Made by a program: the position numbers and the translations under genes
Part shown: positions 10,159 to 20,367 of the stretch, piece by piece
How positions within the stretch are numbered: the stretch's first letter is position 1
Layout: every line of letters begins with the position of its first letter
Assembly (NCBI RefSeq): GCF_001186125.1
Contig: NW_014040226.1
Coordinates: 39,862 to 66,379 of the forward strand
Direction of reading: 5' to 3'
Source: Sphaeroforma arctica JP610
Lineage: Eukaryota; Opisthokonta; Ichthyosporea; Ichthyophonida
DNA length: 26,518 nucleotides
Notes under the pieces: model-generated
Told to the model about the DNA's origin: nothing
The model's database searches: none
Seen by the model: the letters and a program-made list of their open reading frames with translations, nothing else

Positions 10159-10545
10159 ATGCAGTCGCAGCCGTCAATATGGGTAAACGTGAAGGGTATT
10201 TTGCATTTCATCGTTAGGTCATCCAACATAGTTTGTGTCGGATGTGCACCGCGTATGCATCCTGCCCATCACCTGTACCAAAACCAAAAGTTGTCAGGCC
10301 TTGTTCGAGACAAGGAAGAGCAATATCACCATTTGACAGTCCAGCTGTCAATATCCGATGTGTCTTCTGGTATCTGCCAGTCGCCGTACTGTGTTGATAC
10401 GAATATACCACGTTGGCATTGTTTATTAATACATGCAAATGTCATTGTCTACAAAGGATTCAACAGCAACGCAAGTTTTCGCAACCAGTTATTCGCCTAT
10501 TTGGACTGGACAACAGAAGAGATAGTGATCAAAACCAGTGGGTAG
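10159..10545 (+). CDS. Hypothetical 128-aa ORF
   Basis: An ATG-initiated plus-strand frame of 128 aa ends in TAG. The composition is mixed with five cysteines and no recognised domain, signal peptide or splice context. The minus strand has competing frames over the same bases (9978-10229, 10214-10438), which weakens the case. It is reported because the length is above most chance frames nearby. Confidence 0.2.
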   Translation: MQSQPSIWVNVKGILHFIVRSSNIVCVGCAPRMHPAHHLYQNQKLSGLVRDKEEQYHHLTVQLSISDVSSGICQSPYCVDTNIPRWHCLLIHANVIVYKGFNSNASFRNQLFAYLDWTTEEIVIKTSG

Positions 10546-10759
10546 ATTTTTGACATAATTTTTACTCCTACCTCGTTGATGTCCTCAATGCTACGCATCC
10601 AACGCTAGTGTTTGATTAAACGTAAGTGTGCATATCGGCCTAGGTCCGAAAGTGCGTTCTCGATTCAACTTCAATCCATGAGGCCAAAATGTCACAGTAA
10701 GATAAAAACAGATATTTGCAATAAACTGTTGAGCGAAGAAAAGGGAGGGGAACATGGTT

Positions 10760-11110
10760 TTACAGGGCAAATTGATCCTCAAATATACAGGAAGTGTATG
10801 TTAGCAGGTGGTGGGTCGGGACGAGTATTAACCCGGCTAGGAGTCGGTAAGACTGTACCCGAGAGATAATTCTCCCGGGTATGGTAGCATTGGTCTTTGT
10901 AGTCCATCTCATACATCTCTGAGAGCCACTATACCAGTCTTGATCGAATATGGATCTGCAAGTATCGCCGCTGTCAGGGAATAAAACTCGCTTAGTCACT
11001 GTTAACTTATGCTCCAGAGAAGTAGGGATGCTATTGTCCGTTCGACAGAACCGCATCAGAAGTAGCATAGTGCACTGCTGGTCCAGAGAAGCGACAACCG
11101 CAACTACCAT
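10760..11110 (-). CDS. Hypothetical 116-aa ORF
   Basis: A minus-strand frame begins at an ATG (11110) and runs 116 aa. The N-terminus is mildly hydrophobic (MVVAVVASLDQQC). The phrase VLFPDSGDTC faintly recalls the D-S/T-G-A motif of retroviral-type aspartic proteases, but the flanks do not match, so I give no family. It could be an orphan gene or a remnant of an old element. Confidence 0.2.
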   Translation of the reverse strand: MVVAVVASLDQQCTMLLLMRFCRTDNSIPTSLEHKLTVTKRVLFPDSGDTCRSIFDQDWYSGSQRCMRWTTKTNATIPGRIISRVQSYRLLAGLILVPTHHLLTYTSCIFEDQFAL

Positions 11111-11404
11111 ATTGTGATGGGTACGTTCTCCGGCAAGTGCTGTCAGAGTGGAATGTAGTAGACTTTAAAATAAAGTGCAAATGTATCTAAAGAATGGTGC
11201 GTTCGAATGAATTTATTTATGATCTCACCCTCAGTTATATACTGATGGTGTTTGTACTAGTGTTCAAACATTGCGGTTGGCCATATGATCAGTATGAGAA
11301 ACCTTATACAGAACACTTTTGTACTGATACATTTTCTAGAAATAAACATATCATCTCCTCTGTTACGTACTCCCAGTCTCGGACCTTGGCTTTCGGCTAT
11401 CTGG
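11111..11404. other. Left flank of the copia insertion
   Basis: No supported gene. An ORF from 11194 runs into the LTR and is not convincing. The five bases before the LTR are TCTGG, compared with TCAGG after the right LTR. Confidence 0.4.
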
Positions 11405-11646
11405 TGTCAAGCCAAATCCAACACTGTCATCAATATTACAGATACAATATCAGTTCGGTACCAAGTATGGCACACAAGGATGAACTGACACCTGTATAGT
11501 GTCAGCATGAGAAATATGACACTTATGACATCTATACTCTACACTAGCGTGTGAACAATATATTTTAGATGGCTAAGTGAAGGATATATAATCCTTACTA
11601 TAGGATGAAATAAAGTTATACGTTACATGATTAATATGTTCTAACA
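11405..11646 (+). repeat. 5' LTR of the copia element
   Basis: It begins TGTCAAG and ends CTAACA, so it has the TG...CA ends of LTRs. About 242 bp are repeated at 17649-17892 with about 4% difference. It contains a hairpin (CTGACAC ... GTGTCAG) and a TATA-like GGATATATAATCC that is itself nearly palindromic, probably the core promoter in the LTR. Confidence 0.95.
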
Positions 11647-11647
11647 A

Positions 11648-11657
11648 GTTATGGGCC
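11648..11657 (+). other. Primer-binding site, half-tRNA type (tRNA-iMet)
   Basis: Two bases after the LTR end lies GTTATGGGCC, the reverse complement of GGCCCATAAC from the anticodon stem-loop of eukaryotic initiator tRNA-Met. Drosophila copia is known to prime from an initiator-tRNA fragment cut in the anticodon loop rather than from the tRNA 3' end, and its site is very similar. The match is seen; the priming mode is by analogy. Confidence 0.8.
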
Positions 11658-11795
11658 TATTAGCTACTATTCTTCATCTCCTCCACGTATCCTACTCTTC
11701 TGTATCACAACTCTCTTCTGCTCACAGTTTGACATCGGCCCCACTGGTTCCTCTTCCTAGCTTTGAGTTCACATACAGGCCATCGCTAATCCACC

Positions 11796-13190
11796 ATGGC
11801 TCCTCTTCCTATCGAAGTCTTCACGCTTCCTTCCGAGTTTGCATCTCTCGATGAAGCTCTCACCTTCCACGCTCGTAACTGGCCTGGCTATCCCACTTAC
11901 ACCAGCCTCCATGGAGACACTCATCTTCTTAGCCTTACTGATATGCTAACAGAATTTGGTTTCAATGCTCATGACATCCCCGTGTCTACTGCTCAGGTTC
12001 TTGCGCATTTAGTTGTCTCTCGCTCCACCGCCAGCCGTCTCAAGACACAACATGACCAAACCTTCACTGATGCCACACACTATAAGCAAAAAGCCGTAGA
12101 CGCTGAGTATGAACTTAATCAGGCTCACGATCTGCACGCGAGTGACCTTCGCGAGATTAACATTCTTAAAAACCGATTGGATGCCTCCTTTGCCAAACTC
12201 GCTGACACTGAAGCTCGCCTCGACGATTCCCTCCACAAACTCGCTACCACTGAGGACCTTCTTCAGTCTGCCCTCGACGACAATCGCCGCCCTTCTGGCC
12301 CTCGCGCTCGCCGTACTCCCTTGACTCTCGCAGAAAAATATAACATATCTCCCGCCAAACCTTCTCTCTTTGTTACTGAATGTCCTAAATACAAGGACTT
12401 GTACAAATGCACTCAACTGAAGGACCATACTAATTTCGGCAACTGGATCATTGGACTCCGCATGGAGTTGGAACACTATGGTGTCCTCCACAGCCTTCAC
12501 CCTCAATGTAACGACCCTACTGTTGGCGGCGGCCCCGACATGGCTGCTGATGCCAAATGTCGTCGCATCCTCATCGACTCAATTGAGCCACTCATCAATT
12601 CTGTATACAAACAACACTTGTTGAAACCCCCTCATACCTTCTTTCAACACATCTGTACCACTACCAACACCGGTAGTCATGGCCGCTTCTGGACTGCCCT
12701 CAAAGCTCTCACCAGCTTTACTGCCTCCGGTCCCCCCGGCACTACCCTCCAGGCTCTTGAAGAGATTCGTCAACATCTTCTCGATGTCGGCGAGGTGATT
12801 CCTGACAAGTATCTTACTTGTGCTTTACTTTACAGTCTCGGTGACGAATGCCAACTCTTGCGTTCCGAACTTTTCGACCGTGACTTAGATACTTTGTCTA
12901 TCGATGACGTGTACACGAAAGTCATAAAATTTGCCGGTGATCATCAACTCGAAGCCCCTTTCTCTATCTCCGGCCTCTGCCTTCACAACTCAGACCACTC
13001 CTCGTCACAAAAATTGCATCATCTTCAACAAACCTGGCCACAGTATCTTCTGTTGTCCCGACTCCATTTGTCGTCGCTGCGGCTCTTCCGCCCACAAAGG
13101 CAACAAATGTCCTGTCGACCGCACTACTTTATCCTGCACTAAGTGTACTCGCACAGGCCACAATGCCACCGGTTGCCTGAGTTCTAATTG
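11796..13190 (+). mobile_element. gag region of the copia element (fossil)
   Basis: This region encodes a capsid-like Gag: a central segment with the UBN2/copia-Gag look (for example NFGNWIIGLRMELEHYG) and, upstream of it, a coiled-coil-like stretch rich in Ala, Leu and Asp. Near its end are two CCHC zinc knuckles of the C-x2-C-x4-H-x4-C type (CRRCGSSAHKGNKC and CTKCTRTGHNATGC), which bind genomic RNA in active relatives. The region is part of the broken element. Confidence 0.85.
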
Positions 13191-13289
13191 AAGCCACGGG
13201 GTCCACTGTGCCACTTCTTCCTCTACTACCCCCCTTCCATCTTCACGCCACTATCGCCTTTACAGTACCCTCTACCTCACTGGACCCAC

Positions 13290-14900
13290 ATCTCCCTTCT
13301 TCGCCAACTCTCTCATAGACACTGGTGCTATGATTCACATCCGCAACAACACCGTCGGCGTCACAAACCTGGAAACAGGTTGTTTTGTTGTCGAATTCCC
13401 CGACAAATCCCAACTCACTCTCACTCACCGTGGTCATCTCCTTGGTCTTGGTGCCGTACTCATTATGCCGCAAGCCGATAAAGACATTCTCTTCGCACAT
13501 CTCTTATAACGTCATGGGTTTACCATTTTTTTCCAGCCCAAAACGACGAGACTCAACCCACTGAGCGCATCATCACACACCCTAACGGTGATGTCCACCA
13601 CACTGCTGCCACCCACGGACTTTTCAAACTTGCCACCTTTACACCCACCACTCTTACCGACTGGCACGACATATCCGATCACACACATCCTCGCATGCTC
13701 TGCCGTACACTACAACACAACATCATTACCACTTACACCCCACGCAATATCAACACTGACAATTGTCAACTCAATCCTCTTTTATTTCAAAAACACATCG
13801 TCCAGCCTTTTGGACCAGAAGACGTCGATCTCTTCTCTACCGCCCACCCTACCGCACCTCTCCACGACGCTTTTGCCCAAAACTTGAATCAACCTCATTC
13901 ACACCACTGTGGTAATATTCCCTTCACCAAGAAAGTCTGGACTGCTGTGCTCAACAAGCTCGACGCCGAAAATGGCTGCGTCACCGTTGTTTTCCCGTTA
14001 TTGCCCACCAACGCTTGCTATCAACAGACTCCGTCAACCTCTTTCCCATGTTGAGATTATCTGCACTTCTTCTGGTATCTTTCTCCGTCATGGCAACGAA
14101 GTCGTCGGCGGCGCTCATGTCGCCCACACACCTTTTGTCAGCCTTGTGTTCAAGGGAAAATGCGCCGTCGACCTATTTCTCACACTCAGAAGCACCCTTC
14201 CACCCTTCCACCCTTGGGTACTGTTTTTCATGTCGATCTTGAAACAGGTCTTCCTGCCTCCGTCACTGGCTGTACGTCCAACATCAAATACGTGGACGCT
14301 AACTCTGGCATGCCCTTTGTATACCCCCTGAAGACCTAAGATGAATCCGCCGCTACCCTCGATCAATTTTACACAGATATTGGCAAGGATAAGCTTTCTC
14401 GCCTTCGCGAACTCAAGTGTGATCGTGGCGGTGAGTTCACTTCTCAAGTCTTTACAGCCATCAACACAGTCCAACACGTTCAAGTCTTATTGAACCCCAC
14501 CAACTCCCCTGCTCTCCACGGCCTTGTCGAACGCACCAACGGCACTATCAAGGATATCATGTGCAGCCTTCTCGCTCATTGCAAACAGCCACCACAAATG
14601 TGGGCCGAAGTAATACATCACGCTACACTTATCCGTGCCATTCAACATAACAATCGCAACACCGACAACAAATTTTCCTGGGAATTGTTCTATGGTGCAA
14701 AACCCGACGTCCGCTTAAAACTATGCACGTATACGGCTGCCAAGTTGCTTATATTGACCAAGATCGTCACACCAAACTCGATGATCGTGCCAACATAAGC
14801 GTTTATCTCGGTCACGACACTCACTCTAAATACTACGACGAGTGCCACATCCTTAGTGTCAACCCCGATAAAATATGTCATTCTCGTGACGACAAGTTCA
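13290..14900 (+). mobile_element. Protease and integrase regions (fossil)
   Basis: The protease is recognised by LIDTGAM, the D-T-G-A active-site signature, near 13310-13330. The integrase core is recognised by CDRGGEF, GLVERTNGTIKD and FSWELFYGAKPDV between about 14410 and 14710. The copia-specific C-terminal GKGYR-like module follows (VYGCQVAYI, KLDDRANISVYLG, SRDDKF). These fit cDNA integration and polyprotein cleavage functions of the family. The region is part of the broken element. Confidence 0.85.
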
Positions 14901-16039
14901 ACGACCGTGTATTCCCCACTTGGACGACAGTCGGCACCACACCTCTTCCTACGTTTCCTACTCCACCCCAAGACATCCCTACCATTCGCGAACTCACCAC
15001 CGCCTGTTCTGCTTTTGCCTCCTCTCCAGTTCTTCTTTTCTCTCCCACCACCCCATCTCCCTCTCCCTCTGACAACACCAATCCAGGGAAGAACCCCAAT
15101 TCAGGGGAGGAATTCCATTTAGGGGAGGACTCTCGTTCAGGCGAGGACTCCGACTCAGAGGATAACCCCGGTTCCAGCGAGCACTCCTACCCATCGGCGC
15201 CCTCGCACCGACGACACACTTCTCCTCACGGTTCCACCCTTGCAGATTTCTCCGATACTCCCACCGCTGTCTACGACTCTGATACCGACGATGACTCTGA
15301 TGATTGCCCCCTCCGATAACCACGGCCCGCCACGCAGTCCCACCCCCACCCCCACCATGGAAATTACGATCAATACCGATCTTCGTTCTCACATTGCTCG
15401 TCACCCTACATTCCGCACCCTCAAAGGCCTTCTCCTTCCCCCCCGCCACAATTCTGGTCCTCTCAATACACCTCTCCTCCCAAATAACATGCGTATGACA
15501 CGTCTCCATGCCAACCAGATGGCCGCTCACAACGTTTATGCTCAAAACAACATCACGGTTCTCCTACCGACTCCTTCTCCTTCTACTCCCACTCCACCGC
15601 TTGTACAGTGGTCACCTGATCTGGAAAACACAGGCCTCCTCCTACGTCCTCGCCCCTCCCCAACTACTCCCACTCGTCCCTTCGACACCTCCAACAAGGA
15701 AATTGCGCTCAAGCTCAAATACACTAACGCACTTTATCACCTTAAACGTTCCAAATGCGCCAACAAGGCCGCTAAACAACTCCGTCGAGCCCTTCTTTCT
15801 CAAGCCCGTTCTCAAACACACCATCTCGTTCATTCCCTGCGGCCCTCGTCACCACCTCGACTGGTCATTTCTCCAGAACCGCCCGATGACATTCTTATCG
15901 CAATCCACACCCGACCCCCCCCCCTCCGATTCCGATCAATCACTATATAATGATACTGCACACAAAATCTACGCCGCGTGCGAGGCGGTACAGTCCCACC
16001 TTCTTACCTCTACTACTATTCGCGCCGCCTTTAAGGTGA
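14901..16039 (+). mobile_element. Linker between integrase and RT, Pro/Ser-rich
   Basis: Low-complexity linker sequence typical of the copia integrase tail. It is rich in Pro, Ser and Thr and contains a short-period repeat of the SGED / GEDS kind near 15090-15180. No separate gene is seen. The region is part of the broken element. Confidence 0.65.
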
Positions 16040-16830
16040 CGACACCGACTTATGGCGCGCTGCTACCGAGCGAGAACTTGCTAACCTCGCTAAATCCGGC
16101 ACTTACGATCTTCTCAAACCTGACGACGTTTCTGATGATACATTTATCGTGTCTAGTAAATGGGTCTTTAAAGTCAAGCTTATCGGCGGTATTGTCGACA
16201 AGTACAAAGCACGACTCGTTGCCCGCGGTTTCTCCCAGACTCAGGGCATCAACTATGATGAAACCTTTGCTCCCACATGCTTCCATGAGACCTTACGCAC
16301 TTTTCTCGCCGTTACTGCCTCCCAAGGTTGGACCGTTGAAAAAAAGGATGTCGATACCGCCTATCTCTACGCTGACCTCGACGAACCCATTTACATGCGC
16401 CCGCCCCCTGGCTCTGCTCCCGTTGGTCTTCCAGACGACTCCGTTTTGTCACTCAAGAAATGTCTTTACGGCCTTAAACAATCAGGACGCCTTTGGCATG
16501 CCCTCATCAAATCTAAATTCCTCGGTATGAGTTTTTCCCAAAGCTCCACTGACCTGTGCATGTTCTTCGTCAACGCTCTCCACTTATCTTGTGTCGTTCT
16601 CCGCTATGTCGACGACATAATTATCTGCGGCCGCCGTCCTTCCGACGTTCACTCCTTCAAAACTTCAGCGTGAATTCAGCTGCAAGGATATGGGCAAGCC
16701 AGATTAGTTACTTGGTGTTCGCGTTTTCACTACCGACCAGTCCTTTAGCCTCGTTCAAGACACTTATGTCAAGGATGCCCTCAACACTTTTAACCTCCAA
16801 GATGCACACACTGCCCCCACGCTAGCTACA
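16040..16830 (+). mobile_element. Reverse transcriptase region, RVT_2 (fossil)
   Basis: Copia-type reverse transcriptase is recognised from KWVFKVKLIGG, KARLVARGFSQTQGINYDE, FAPT, the aspartate motif KKDVDTAYLYADL, KCLYGLKQSGRLWH and the catalytic YVDDIIICG box. These are the standard RVT_2 blocks in standard order. The region is part of the broken element. Confidence 0.93.
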
Positions 16831-16884
16831 CAGGACCCTGTCTGCAACAATGATGGTCCCAAACATACATGCGCCTACCGTGAA

Positions 16885-17589
16885 TTGATCGGCACACCCC
16901 AATATATATTTGTTCTCTCTCGCCTTGATGTTAGTTGTTCCATCAATAACCTGGCACGCTACATGACCAACCCATCTCTAACACATTGTATCGCTGCTCA
17001 ACGTATACTTCGTTATCTTAACGGTACTCCTACTCTCGGTCATACCTATCGCTATCAAGCTGGACCGCCCGTTGCTGATGTCTATGTGGACGCTAATTAT
17101 AACGCTTGTCCTGACACCCGTCGTTCCACCAGTGGTTTCGTCCTTCGTATCAATAGCGTCCCTGTTGCTTGGAAATCGAAACGCCAGAAGACAGTTAATA
17201 CAAGTACAGCTGAGGCTGGATACTACGCCGCTTCCGAAGCTGATAAACACATTCAGTGGCTTCGCCATATACTCCATGAAATTGGATTTCTACAACACAC
17301 CCCCACTCCTCTCTTTTGTGATAACAAATCAGCCATACACGTCATCACTGACACGGGTACTAACACACACCTCAAACATGTCGACATTTGCATTCATCAC
17401 ATCCGTGATTTGCAATCACAAGGTGTTCTCCAAACCCAGTACATCCCCTCACATGACAATCTCGCTGATATACTCGCCAAAAATACTCCCCGTCCTACAC
17501 ATTCTCGTCATACAGGCAACATGCTCAGCATTGTACCTTCCACCTCAGTTTCCATTCTCGGTAATAATCTAGGGGAGACCGCACAGTAA
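16885..17589 (+). mobile_element. RNase H region (fossil)
   Basis: Copia RNase H is recognised from YVDANYNACPDTRRSTSGFV, VAWKSKRQKTVNTSTAEAGY, CDNKSAIHV, HLKHVDICIHHIRD and DNLADILAK. The acidic residues of the RNase H site (D, E, D, D) are visible in these blocks. The region ends about 60 bp before the polypurine tract. Confidence 0.93.
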
Positions 17590-17641
17590 TGTCAGTCCAC
17601 TGTAGATTGTATTCTCCATACATATGCACACTGATGGTATT

Positions 17642-17648
17642 AGGGGAG
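17642..17648 (+). other. Polypurine tract of the copia element
   Basis: AGGGGAG directly abuts the 3' LTR and is the expected plus-strand primer. A second similar tract (AGGGGAGA) lies about 75 bp upstream. Confidence 0.75.
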
Positions 17649-17892
17649 TGTCAAGACAAATCCAACACTGTCATCAATATTACAGATACAATATCAGTTC
17701 GGTATCAAGTATGGTACACAAAGATGAACTGACACCTGTCATAGTGTCAGCATGAGAAATATGACACTTATGACATCTATACTCTACACTTACGTGTGAA
17801 CAATATATTTTAGATGGCTAAGTGAAGGATATATAATCCTTACTATAGGATGAAACAAAGTTATACGTTACATGATTTTATATGTTCTAACA
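17649..17892 (+). repeat. 3' LTR of the copia element
   Basis: It begins TGTCAAG and ends CTAACA, about 244 bp, collinear with the 5' LTR with about ten differences including two single-base length changes. Confidence 0.95.
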
Positions 17893-17937
17893 TCAGGTGG
17901 CCCGTGTCCTATAATTAAAATCTGAGAAGTCTTACAA

Positions 17938-18320
17938 TCTCTCGGGCTGACCCACCCATGCATATATTAATTTGAGAACAAGTCCTCTCGGGCTGACCCA
18001 CCCATACATATATTAGTTTTAAGAACAAGTCCTCTCGGGCTGACGGCGTAAAACATTGCTAACATATACAGAAATAAGTACACTCCTGTAGTCTCACTCC
18101 CCCTCAATTTTACAATTAAGGGCTGAAGACTTAAGGGTCGAAGGCTGAAGGCTGAAGATCTAGATTGTGAAATTGTTGAATTCTCAGATTACTTTTACGT
18201 TCTCTCGGGCTGACTCACCTATATTTACATATATTGATTCGAGAACATGTCCCAAATTACTCTCGGGCTATCGGCGAAAAAACGTTGTTAGCGTATTTAG
18301 AAATACGTATACTCCTGCAG
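17938..18320. repeat. CTCTCGGGCTGAC repeat cluster
   Basis: The phrase CTCTCGGGCTGAC(C/T)CACC recurs at about 17938, 17986 and 18202, with truncated CTCTCGGGCT copies at about 18032 and 18260. It sits in a larger diverged unit of about 110-125 bp: phrase, CATATATT-A/G, GAGAACA(A/T)GTC, second phrase, CGGCG(T/A)AAAA, then ACTCCTG(T/C)AGTCTC. One unit lies at about 17985-18095 and another at about 18200-18318. Between them is a small GGCTGAA tandem (about 18120-18156). It lies just outside the 3' LTR and is not part of it. Element family unknown. Confidence 0.75.
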
Positions 18321-18324
18321 TCTC

Positions 18325-18795
18325 TCAAGTACAATGGATCATATACAGCAATATGTCATTATAGATGCATGCAGAGCATGAGAGTATCACAGTCGCACAG
18401 ATGAGTGTGGGCATAGAGGCTTTAAGAAAGCAAACAAGTTCTTTCAACTTAACTTCCTTAGAGTCATCAATCACTGCTGCCTTATGTTCATCGAATAAGT
18501 GATTATTGGTTTTACCCCGCCAACCGTAGAGTCTGTGCATGTGCATGCAATATAACGAGTGATGAAATCAATACCTGCTTGATATTCGTTGCAGTCGTTA
18601 ATAGCTTGAGTACCGGCTGTGGTATTTGTACGAAGAAGGCTTGAGCGTGTGATGCACGGAATGAAAAGTAGCGAATATATCCTATCCCCAAGAAGGCAAC
18701 AGCAATGTCCACCAATGTATTTACCCAACTGACATTTCTACCGGGGCAGCTGGATGTCATTCTACAAGCAAACGCGTACAGAGCGGAAATGATCA
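18325..18795 (-). CDS. Candidate membrane-protein exons, unknown family
   Basis: Two minus-strand exons, 18575-18795 and 18325-18480, join in phase 0 across an intron of about 94 nt (CAG|GTATTG to CATAAG). They read hydrophobic helices (IISALYAFAC, TLVDIAVAFLGIGYIRYF, and at the end LICATVILSCSACIY) separated by a charged stretch (IDDSKEVKLKELVCF). The product would be a small multi-pass membrane protein or the C-terminal part of one. The upstream acceptor (ATTGTAG, phase 1) fits the frame of the exon at 18903-19040. No family is recognised. A plus-strand frame at 18705-18914 overlaps but has no comparable features. Confidence 0.35.
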
Positions 18796-18902
18796 CTACA
18801 ATGCCAATTCAGCCTAGATGCAAAAATGTGTTTCAATTGGAGAATCGGATCCTAAGAATAGTAGATTTGTTCCAGAGGTTGGGGTTTTTGCTTGTACTTA
18901 AC

Positions 18903-19822
18903 GACCGCCGTTAATATACTTCGCTGCATCGTCGTCCAAAGCTGCATTAATATATAAATCGCCGTATTCATCCAGTCGCAAGCATTCTAAATGCCGAAAA
19001 TCATACTCGCGTGACTTACTGGGTAACTGTGGTCCAAACCCTTTGGGTACATTGACATTTGAGATAATTTCCGGAAAGCGGGAGAAAGAAAAAAGACAAT
19101 AGATAATTTAGGCGGTTAAAGGCTTTGCCTCACACTATACCAACATGGTCGGCCTGCAGGTGGTCAAAACCGAAATGGACTATAGTCTGGACGCTCTCTA
19201 TAAGAGTCAAAGGAACGACTCCTGCAGTGGTCAGGGGAGCACCCACGGCTACAATCAATTGACGTCAGCGATGTCGGGCGTGGACGCGTATGTATTTTAT
19301 ACATGTGCTTGGTTTACTTTGTCAATGTTATGTTGCAGAATCACCACCGCAGTGACATGAGAACCGTCGCCAGGTAGATCCCAACCCGGGGCAAGTACTT
19401 CAGCAAACGGTCCGCACATCGACCTGCGCCTCAATTCAAAAAAAGTAGGTCTCAACCGATCGTCAATCGTATTATAGGATATAAATCATGCATTTCCGGC
19501 GGTATCTCGTCGTCAGCCCTCTCATGTTGATCCACAGAAATACTCAAATAGAAGTCAGCCACTTTCTGTACTGAGATAGAAGAATACGATATGACGGAAG
19601 AGATTATAAAATCAGGCTCACAGGTGTGGGCAGAAGATCAGGCGCGGATCCCTGACGAAAGATAATCTTCTGTAGCCGGGTAGAGTGGTCATAAAAAGCC
19701 TCATGGGCAGTGCGTACGCGTTTAATACAGTTGAATAGGTCACGGTCGTGGCGTGTGCGGTCATCCACAACGAAATGGTCGGGTATAGATATAGAGGCTA
19801 ATCTGTGCTCAACAGGGGCAAC
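18903..19822 (-). CDS. Coding-like minus-strand exons, unknown protein
   Basis: Several minus-strand stretches read like conserved protein. The best is 19622-19822 (67 codons; for example DHFVVDDRTRHDRDLFNCIK), ending at a GTGAGC donor and followed 56 nt later by a pyrimidine-rich acceptor and a second open stretch. Others contain FAEVLAPGWDLPGDG (near 19390), GVVPLTLIESVQTIVHFG (near 19190) and SREYDFRHLECLRLDEYG (near 18990). Some joins keep phase, but at least two neighbouring stretches do not join in phase by any GT-AG intron I can see. So the gene may be decayed, or the assembly may contain small errors. A rival plus-strand three-exon model (19145-19287, 19404-19444, 19580-19665) also keeps phase but needs a 41-nt exon. 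No domain is recognised on either strand. Confidence 0.35.
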
Positions 19823-20019
19823 TTATTCTGACGCCAACGCACTCAATCGAAAAGACTTGTCGACAATATCCTCATCCCTTGCGGCAATGGGGGAGGGGGG
19901 ATGGAGTCATTGGAATAGCTAGGTATACAGTCCAATATTTTTAGTGGGTTTAGGACTTTGAGTTTTAACATTTTAACCCTAAAATCCTAGCTAAGAGAAC
20001 ACCGCTATAACGAGCCGTT

Positions 20020-20367
20020 TTCTAGATAAAGAAAAGCTTCAGAGCACCATTGACTGAAGAAGTATTGAAGAGGAGAGCTTCTTCAAGAAGTTCCATACTT
20101 TATTTGCACTTCGTAAAGTGAGCCGAGAGACCATAATGGGCAATGCGGGCGTGTTTGGTTTCGACAACCAAAGCATCAGAGCCAAATTTCTCAATCACTG
20201 GCAATTGGATCGATTCATGTGAGTTTAGTATATTCCTTGGCAGAGTGTTCATAGGAGTCTCAAGTCTTCAGAAATGTGAAGATAGGGTGTTTACGAAGGT
20301 CGGACAGGGCTTTTGAGGCTCTGAAGGACAAATCATTCGACCCTCGGCCCGGGTGGAACGGAACCAT
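20020..20367 (-). pseudogene. Broken coding-like segment, unknown
   Basis: From an ATG at 20367 the minus strand reads MVPFHPGRGSNDLSF and then, in a neighbouring frame, a convincing stretch including ESIQLPVIEKFGSDALVVE and KHARIAHYGLSAHF. The frames are interrupted about twice and no intron resolves them. It lies upstream of, and on the same strand as, the segments at 18325-19822 and may be the 5' part of the same gene. A competing plus-strand reading (20136-20218 spliced to 20272-20380, GTGAGT donor, CTTCAG acceptor, 63 aa) keeps phase, so the strand is not settled. Confidence 0.25.

Larger units (their letters stand above)
11405..17892 (+). mobile_element. Ty1/copia LTR retrotransposon, broken fossil copy
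   Basis: A complete-length element of about 6.5 kb in plus orientation: 5' LTR, primer-binding site, gag with CCHC zinc knuckles, aspartic protease, integrase, reverse transcriptase of the copia (RVT_2) kind, RNase H, polypurine tract and 3' LTR. The order integrase before reverse transcriptase defines Ty1/copia (Pseudoviridae). The two LTRs differ at roughly 10 of 243 positions (about 4%), so the insertion is not very recent; a date would need a local substitution rate. The coding region is broken in about ten places and cannot be active as it stands. The flanking five bases (TCTGG, TCAGG) are an imperfect candidate target-site duplication. Confidence 0.95.

Noticed and set aside
10940-11000. 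Retroviral-type protease motif in the 116-aa minus-strand ORF
   Set aside because: DSGDT resembles the active-site signature only in part, and the expected flanking hydrophobic strands and second motif are absent.
12009-12506. 165-aa minus-strand ORF in the gag region
   Set aside because: Antisense of the clearly recognisable Gag coding sequence.
14994-15545. 183-aa minus-strand ORF inside the copia element
   Set aside because: Antisense shadow of the Pro/Ser-rich linker. Its Arg/Gly/Glu-rich composition is that expected from the complement of C-rich codons.
4643-20367. Alternative genetic code with TAA/TAG read as glutamine
   Set aside because: A few host-like stretches would extend if TAA or TAG were read through. 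However, the hydrolase and F-box frames contain no internal TAA/TAG and end naturally, glutamine is already encoded by CAA/CAG, and the extensions are no longer than chance once only TGA stops.
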